A stretch of DNA of 64,000 nt from Nonomuraea cavernae (GTDB taxonomy: Bacteria > Actinomycetota > Actinomycetes > Streptosporangiales > Streptosporangiaceae), in the NCBI RefSeq assembly GCF_014646355.1, contig NZ_BMNH01000007.1, positions 62,001 through 126,000 on the forward strand, in the 5' to 3' direction. The position numbers were made by a program, and so were the translations under genes. Positions within the stretch are counted from its first letter, which is position 1. Each line of letters opens with the position of its first letter. Positions 60,927 through 64,000 of the stretch are shown piece after piece. The notes beneath the pieces were generated by a model that saw only the letters and a list, made by a program, of their open reading frames with translations, had not been told where the DNA came from and made no database searches.

Positions 60927-61040
60927 CCTCTCTCAGGTCGCGCAGGTAGCCGTGCACGTGGGGATGGGAGCCAACCCTGACGAGATTCGTCCAGGTGGAG
61001 CCGCTGGCGGGCGCTCGCGCCCAGCCCAGCGAGACGATCG

Positions 61041-61412
61041 TCATCGCCCGCCGACGAAGGTCCGCTCAGGAGGAGAGGCGAGGAGTTCGACCATGGTGCC
61101 TGGGCGGAGTTCCTCGCCCAGGACCGATGTGATCGCGTCGGTGAGGGCGGCGCCGAGGCGGGCAGTGATCTCGGCCGCGTCAGGGCGTTCGAACACACCT
61201 GACCGGACACCCAGCGTGACCGAAGCGCCGGTGTCCACGGGCACGCCTCCCTGGGCGAAGCGGCCCGCGGGAACGCCGGACAGCCGGATGCTCACCAGCG
61301 GCCGCGCCCACTCACCGTAGACGCCGACGATCGCTTCGGTCAGGGCGGTCACGAGCTCGGGCTCGTTGCCCGCTAGCCTGGTGTCTGGAAGATGGGCGGT
61401 CAGATGCGGCAC
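61041..61412 (-). CDS. Tautomerase-superfamily protein with N-terminal proline
   Basis: The protein has 123 aa. GTG 61412 is chosen because it is followed directly by a Pro codon (MPHLTAHLPD), has GAGG 6 bases upstream, and yields the Pro-1 catalytic base used by the tautomerase/MIF superfamily after Met removal. The longer frame to 61805 is antisense to the MarR gene and not real. Length and the single-domain form fit CHMI/MIF-like members rather than the 62-residue 4-oxalocrotonate tautomerase. Substrate unknown. It is divergent from a MarR repressor with shared operators. Confidence 0.75.
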   Translation of the reverse strand: MPHLTAHLPDTRLAGNEPELVTALTEAIVGVYGEWARPLVSIRLSGVPAGRFAQGGVPVDTGASVTLGVRSGVFERPDAAEITARLGAALTDAITSVLGEELRPGTMVELLASPPERTFVGGR

Positions 61413-61427
61413 AGTGGACCTCATTTT

Positions 61428-61472
61428 CTTTGACCTTAAAGGCTTTGACCTTAAAGGCTTTGAGCTTAAAGA
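61428..61472. promoter_or_regulatory. Three 15-bp repeats, candidate MarR operators
   Basis: CTTTGACCTTAAAGG at 61428-61442 and 61443-61457 is exact; 61458-61472 is CTTTGAGCTTAAAGA. Each unit is a near palindrome (CTTTNAGCTTAAAG). The array fills the space between the divergent tautomerase and MarR genes. Confidence 0.7.
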
Positions 61473-61491
61473 TACCGGTGAAGGGTTGCTG

Positions 61492-61977
61492 ATGTCCACC
61501 GAGGCGGGTGGTATCACCGTCAACGAGGCCGTCCGCACGCTGCTGTTGCTCATGCCTCGGCTCGTCGGCCGTGCCAAACGCCTGCCGATTCCGCCGGAGC
61601 TGCGAGACCTCGACCTGGCGCCCCGGCACCTGGCCCTGCTGGCCCACTTGGAATATGACGGCCCCGCCAGCGTGAACGAGCTCGCCGATCGGCTAGAGGT
61701 GGCGCCCACGACCGTCAGCCTCATGGTCAGCGAACTGGTGCGGCCACGCGTTCTGGAGCGGACCGCCGACCCCGCCGACCGTCGCCGCCGCATCATCGCC
61801 ATCACCCCGGCCTACGCCGAACCGATCCGCGCCTGGCTGTCCGGCAGCGCCACCGCCTGGGAACACGTCATGAACGACCTGTCACCCGCCGAACGCGCGA
61901 CCGTCGTCACCGCACTCCGCTCCTTCGAGGCCGCGCTGGAACGCCGCGACCCGCAACCGAACGAACCACGAAGCTGA
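61492..61977 (+). CDS. MarR-family transcriptional regulator
   Basis: The protein has 161 aa; ATG 61492 follows AAGGG by 6 bases, and the upstream open frame is the operator array. The winged HTH runs from LAPRHLALLAHLEYDGPASV through ELADRLEVAPTTVSLMVSEL to a DPADRRRRIIAIT wing with the conserved Asp/Arg. It is a dimeric repressor responding to small, often phenolic or electrophilic ligands. The divergent tautomerase is its likely target and it probably represses itself. Confidence 0.92.
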   Translation: MSTEAGGITVNEAVRTLLLLMPRLVGRAKRLPIPPELRDLDLAPRHLALLAHLEYDGPASVNELADRLEVAPTTVSLMVSELVRPRVLERTADPADRRRRIIAITPAYAEPIRAWLSGSATAWEHVMNDLSPAERATVVTALRSFEAALERRDPQPNEPRS

Positions 61978-62248
61978 CCGGCCGCCCGGTCCCGCCCATA
62001 GCGCCAGACAGTGGCGGCCGACCAAGACGCGGGATTGGTCGAGGCCCAGCACCCATGGACGGGAGCGGGCGTCAGACGACGGGCCACGGCTGCGGCGCCC
62101 GACCCGCACTGTGCCGGCAAGTGACGGCTTCAGCTACGGCGACAAACCGCCAAAGACGGGAAACAGGCGCTTCAGCATCGGCGAGAAGAACGACGACGAA
62201 GCCGAGCCCGCCCTACGGCGGGCAAGCCGAGCGGCCGGACACCGTGAA

Positions 62249-62378
62249 GCGGAGGCGGGTGGGCGTTCCGGCCGACTTAAGACCGTGCCAGGTACCCCCG
62301 CGCCCGAAACAACGCCGAAGGCGAAAAACACCAGACCCCGGGCAATCGCGGTCGGCCGGAACGCCCACCCGCCTCCGC
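62249..62378. repeat. 28-bp perfect inverted repeat, 74-bp spacer
   Basis: Bases 62249-62276 and 62351-62378 are exact reverse complements (core GTGGGCGTTCCGGCCGAC / GTCGGCCGGAACGCCCAC). The spacer has no clear frame. Confidence 0.9.
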
Positions 62379-62479
62379 GGCCGGCACCGCAACAAGACCG
62401 CCAGACAGCACCACAACACGAGCCTCCGCGGCCGGCACCGCGACAAAGCTCACCGCCCTACGCGGCCGGCACCGCGACA
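62372..62479. repeat. 23-bp direct repeat, three copies
   Basis: Copies at 62372-62394, 62423-62445 and 62457-62479 share CGCGGCCGGCACCGC and differ at two positions. Offsets are 51 and 34 bp, both multiples of 17. The unequal spacers (28 and 11 bp) are unlike CRISPR. Confidence 0.85.
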
Positions 62480-62511
62480 CGAAGCCCGGCACAGTTGCCC
62501 GCCAAGGGCAC

Positions 62512-63189
62512 TCACCTACCCGGGCCGGCAACCGGCCCAGCCTCCCGAGCGGCGGCGGCCGCACTGGACGACTTCAGCATCCGCAGAGCCCCCTTCGACA
62601 ACGACACCAGCACATCCACGGCCTCCTCCAGGTCGGGATACCGCCCCTCCAGATGCCCGAGGGCCAACGCGTTGGTGGCGGCGTTGATGCCTTCGGCGAT
62701 CATCTCCAGCCGCCGCCGGTCACGCTCGTTGTCGGCGGTGTAGCCGAGGGCCGCGAGGTCGGCCGCGTGGTGGTCGCGGTAGGCGAGTGAGGCCTCCTTG
62801 GCGAACTCGTGCATGGACGAGGAGGGGTCGTGCCGGGCGCGGTGCAGGATGCGCAGCAGCTCGGGGTGGCGGCAGATGGCTTCGAGCGGGATGCGGAAGG
62901 TGTCGCGCTGGTGCTCGGTGACGTCGGGCGCCTCGCGGGCCCGGCGCCGCGCCTCCCGCATGGACCGGCGCAGCCGGTCACCGCCCTCGTCGCCGAGCAC
63001 CCGCAGCAGATCTTGCTTGTCCCTGAAGTGCACGTAGAAACTGGACTGGGCGATGCCCGCGGCCTTGGCGACCTTGACGGTCGTCAGCCCTGTCTCGCCT
63101 TCGGTGTCGAGGATGGCCAGCGCCGCGCGGATCAGTCTGCGCCGGGTCAGGTCCTTGGCCTCGCTCCTGCTGAGCGGTGTGCTGCTCAC
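62512..63189 (-). CDS. TetR-family transcriptional regulator
   Basis: The protein has 225 aa from GTG 63189, 6 bases after GGGAGG. The HTH is LTTVKVAKAAGIAQSSFYVHF followed by RDKQDLL, after LTRRRLIRAALAILDTEG. The C-terminal domain is of the larger helical type, ending in an Ala-rich tail. Two CGATA-N4-TATCG dyads lie between it and the divergent solute-binding lipoprotein gene, so it probably represses itself and that transporter. Confidence 0.9.
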   Translation of the reverse strand: MSSTPLSRSEAKDLTRRRLIRAALAILDTEGETGLTTVKVAKAAGIAQSSFYVHFRDKQDLLRVLGDEGGDRLRRSMREARRRAREAPDVTEHQRDTFRIPLEAICRHPELLRILHRARHDPSSSMHEFAKEASLAYRDHHAADLAALGYTADNERDRRRLEMIAEGINAATNALALGHLEGRYPDLEEAVDVLVSLSKGALRMLKSSSAAAAAREAGPVAGPGR

Positions 63190-63214
63190 GGGCCACCTCC
63201 CTCTTGCTTGTCGC

Positions 63215-63228
63215 CGATAACAGTATCG
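63215..63228. promoter_or_regulatory. Candidate TetR operator CGATA-ACAG-TATCG
   Basis: Dyad 26 bp upstream of the TetR start codon; same half-sites and spacing as the site at 63280-63293. Confidence 0.7.
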
Positions 63229-63275
63229 CCGAGCGTCCCTGGATAACGATCGCTACTGGACACTTGTGAGTTTCC

Positions 63276-63297
63276 TCACCGATAGTACTATCGGTGA
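63276..63297. promoter_or_regulatory. 22-bp perfect palindrome, candidate TetR operator
   Basis: A perfect 22-bp dyad with core CGATAGTACTATCG at 63280-63293, 36 bp before the lipoprotein start codon and 65 bp from the second site. Confidence 0.8.
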
Positions 63298-63333
63298 AAT
63301 TGCTCTCGGGGGGACGACCGGGAGGAGGCGTGG

Positions 63334-64000
63334 ATGAAACGCTGGAGAAGACTGGCGGCGTTGTCGCTGGCTTCGGTGGTATTGGTGGCGTGCAGCGGGC
63401 AGCGACCCGTGGCCGTCAGTGAGAAGAGCTCCGACCCGACGACACCCGTGGTCGGCGGAAAGCTGGTGTACGGGCTCAGCGCCGACGCCGCCGGATTCAA
63501 CCCGGTGACCGACCAGTTCGCGGCGCAGAGCTACAGCATGGCGACGACGATCATCGAGCCGCTGGTGAGCGTGGACGTCAACGGCGATTGGAAGCCCTAC
63601 CTGGCAGAGTCCCTGACGCCTAACAAGAAGTCCGACGAGTGGACGATCACGGTCAGGTCGGGGATCTCGTTCTCCGACGGCACGCCGCTGACCGGCGAGG
63701 TGGTCAAGGCCAACCTGGAGGCGCAGAAGGCGTCGCCGCTCAACAACGCGGTGCTCGCGCCGGTCTCGTCGTTCGAGCTGGTCGACCCGAAGACGGTCAA
63801 GGTCAAGCTGAAGCAGCCGTGGGTGGCCTTCCCGTACTATCTGGCGGCGCAGATCGGCATGATCGTGCCGCCCTCCTCGCTCAAGGATCCCAGAGGAGCC
63901 AGCCAGAAGCCCGTCGGCACCGGGCCGTTCACCTTCCAGGAGTACGTGCCCGACAGCAGGTTCGTCGTGGCCAAGAACGCCAACTACTGGCGCAAGGGCC
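63334..64000 (+). CDS. Family-5 solute-binding lipoprotein of peptide/nickel-type ABC importer (3' end outside window)
   Basis: ATG 63334 follows GGAGGAGG; the frame is open to the window end (222 residues seen). The N-terminus MKRWRRLAALSLASVVLVACS is described as a basic start, hydrophobic core and lipobox LVAC with the lipidated Cys near residue 20. The mature part has SBP_bac_5 hallmarks: GGKLVYGLSADAAGFNPV, IIEPLV, LAESLTPN, WTITVRSGISFSDGTPLTGE and KPVGTGPFTFQEYV. It binds peptides or other small compounds outside the cell. Permease and ATPase genes should follow downstream. Probably controlled by the divergent TetR. Confidence 0.93.
   Translation, partial: MKRWRRLAALSLASVVLVACSGQRPVAVSEKSSDPTTPVVGGKLVYGLSADAAGFNPVTDQFAAQSYSMATTIIEPLVSVDVNGDWKPYLAESLTPNKKSDEWTITVRSGISFSDGTPLTGEVVKANLEAQKASPLNNAVLAPVSSFELVDPKTVKVKLKQPWVAFPYYLAAQIGMIVPPSSLKDPRGASQKPVGTGPFTFQEYVPDSRFVVAKNANYWRKG

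Larger units (their letters stand above)
61978..62511. other. Gene-free region with inverted and direct repeats
   Basis: No convincing gene lies in these 534 bases; open frames have irregular codon use and overlap both strands. It holds a small hairpin (GCCCGCC/GGCGGGC near 62209-62227), a 28-bp perfect inverted repeat (62249-62276 and 62351-62378) and three copies of a 23-bp direct repeat (62372-62479). It follows the MarR gene and the 3' end of the convergent TetR gene. Confidence 0.7.

Noticed and set aside
60927..61040. Possible small gene between recD2 and the tautomerase
   Set aside because: No start with ribosome site and no frame with consistent codon bias in 114 bp.
62372..62479. 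CRISPR array from three 23-bp repeats
   Set aside because: Spacers are 28 and 11 bp, repeats vary, only three copies and no cas genes in the window.
62111..62743. Plus-strand 210-codon frame over the repeat region
   Set aside because: It crosses the inverted and direct repeats, has Pro/Arg/Ala-rich composition and overlaps the TetR gene on the other strand.

Overview
High-GC actinomycete chromosome segment. Very strong G/C bias at third codon positions, frequent GTG/TTG starts, actinobacterial families (BTAD/NB-ARC regulator, LuxR-type LAL regulator, ShiA-like MHS carrier, CGNR zinc-finger protein, split LanB) and many stand-alone regulators suggest a Streptosporangiaceae-type organism such as Nonomuraea; this placement is inference. 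No rRNA, tRNA, IS element, CRISPR array or phage module was seen. The window starts inside a DUF885 gene and ends inside a family-5 solute-binding lipoprotein gene.

1-7.2 kb: DUF885 peptidase, a small hypothetical, a hairpin-repeat termination zone, a 1062-residue BTAD/NB-ARC/TPR regulator divergent from a 14-helix MFS exporter, and a MazG-like hydrolase. 7.2-12.6 kb: a cassette built around a divergent promoter: TPR-CHAT protease on the minus strand; sigma factor, overlapping 153-residue protein and signal-less S8 subtilase on the plus strand. This is the most interesting unit here: two predicted cytosolic proteases around a sigma factor. 12.6-19.4 kb: membrane protein, then a quinate/shikimate catabolism locus (shikimate dehydrogenase, two-domain 3-dehydroshikimate dehydratase, TetR; divergent MHS carrier) with two matching AACT-N4-AGTT operators, then a LacI repressor.

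19.5-26.9 kb: an orphan LanB-like protein without elimination domain, a RibD/DHFR-fold reductase, LemA with a DUF2207-like membrane partner, a CGNR regulator divergent from an arginase-family hydrolase, and a small secreted protein whose 3' end and terminator are duplicated as a decayed copy on the other side of the CGNR/arginase pair. 26.9-31.2 kb: ROK regulator divergent from xylA, a second sugar isomerase/epimerase and a Gfo/Idh/MocA dehydrogenase joined by 4-bp overlaps. 31.2-44 kb: secreted DUF4434-like protein, helical-repeat protein, DUF2804 protein, a 56-residue membrane peptide overlapping a sigma factor fused to a zinc anti-sigma domain, one membrane helix and an extracytoplasmic domain, an epimerase, and two divergent secreted proteins that share a golvesin-like C-terminal module.

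44-50.5 kb: a complete six-gene glycerol-type ABC importer (glpSTPQUV order, including the DUF2160 small membrane protein). 50.5-64 kb: UspA protein, secreted 1340-residue subtilase behind a LAL regulator, RecD2 helicase, Pro-1 tautomerase divergent from MarR with three 15-bp operator repeats, an approximately 530-bp gene-free region with a 28-bp perfect inverted repeat, and a TetR gene sharing two CGATA-N4-TATCG operators with the lipoprotein gene at the edge.

A recurring theme is short, in-frame tandem repeats (9, 15, 21, 24 and 33 bp) inside linkers of otherwise conserved genes.
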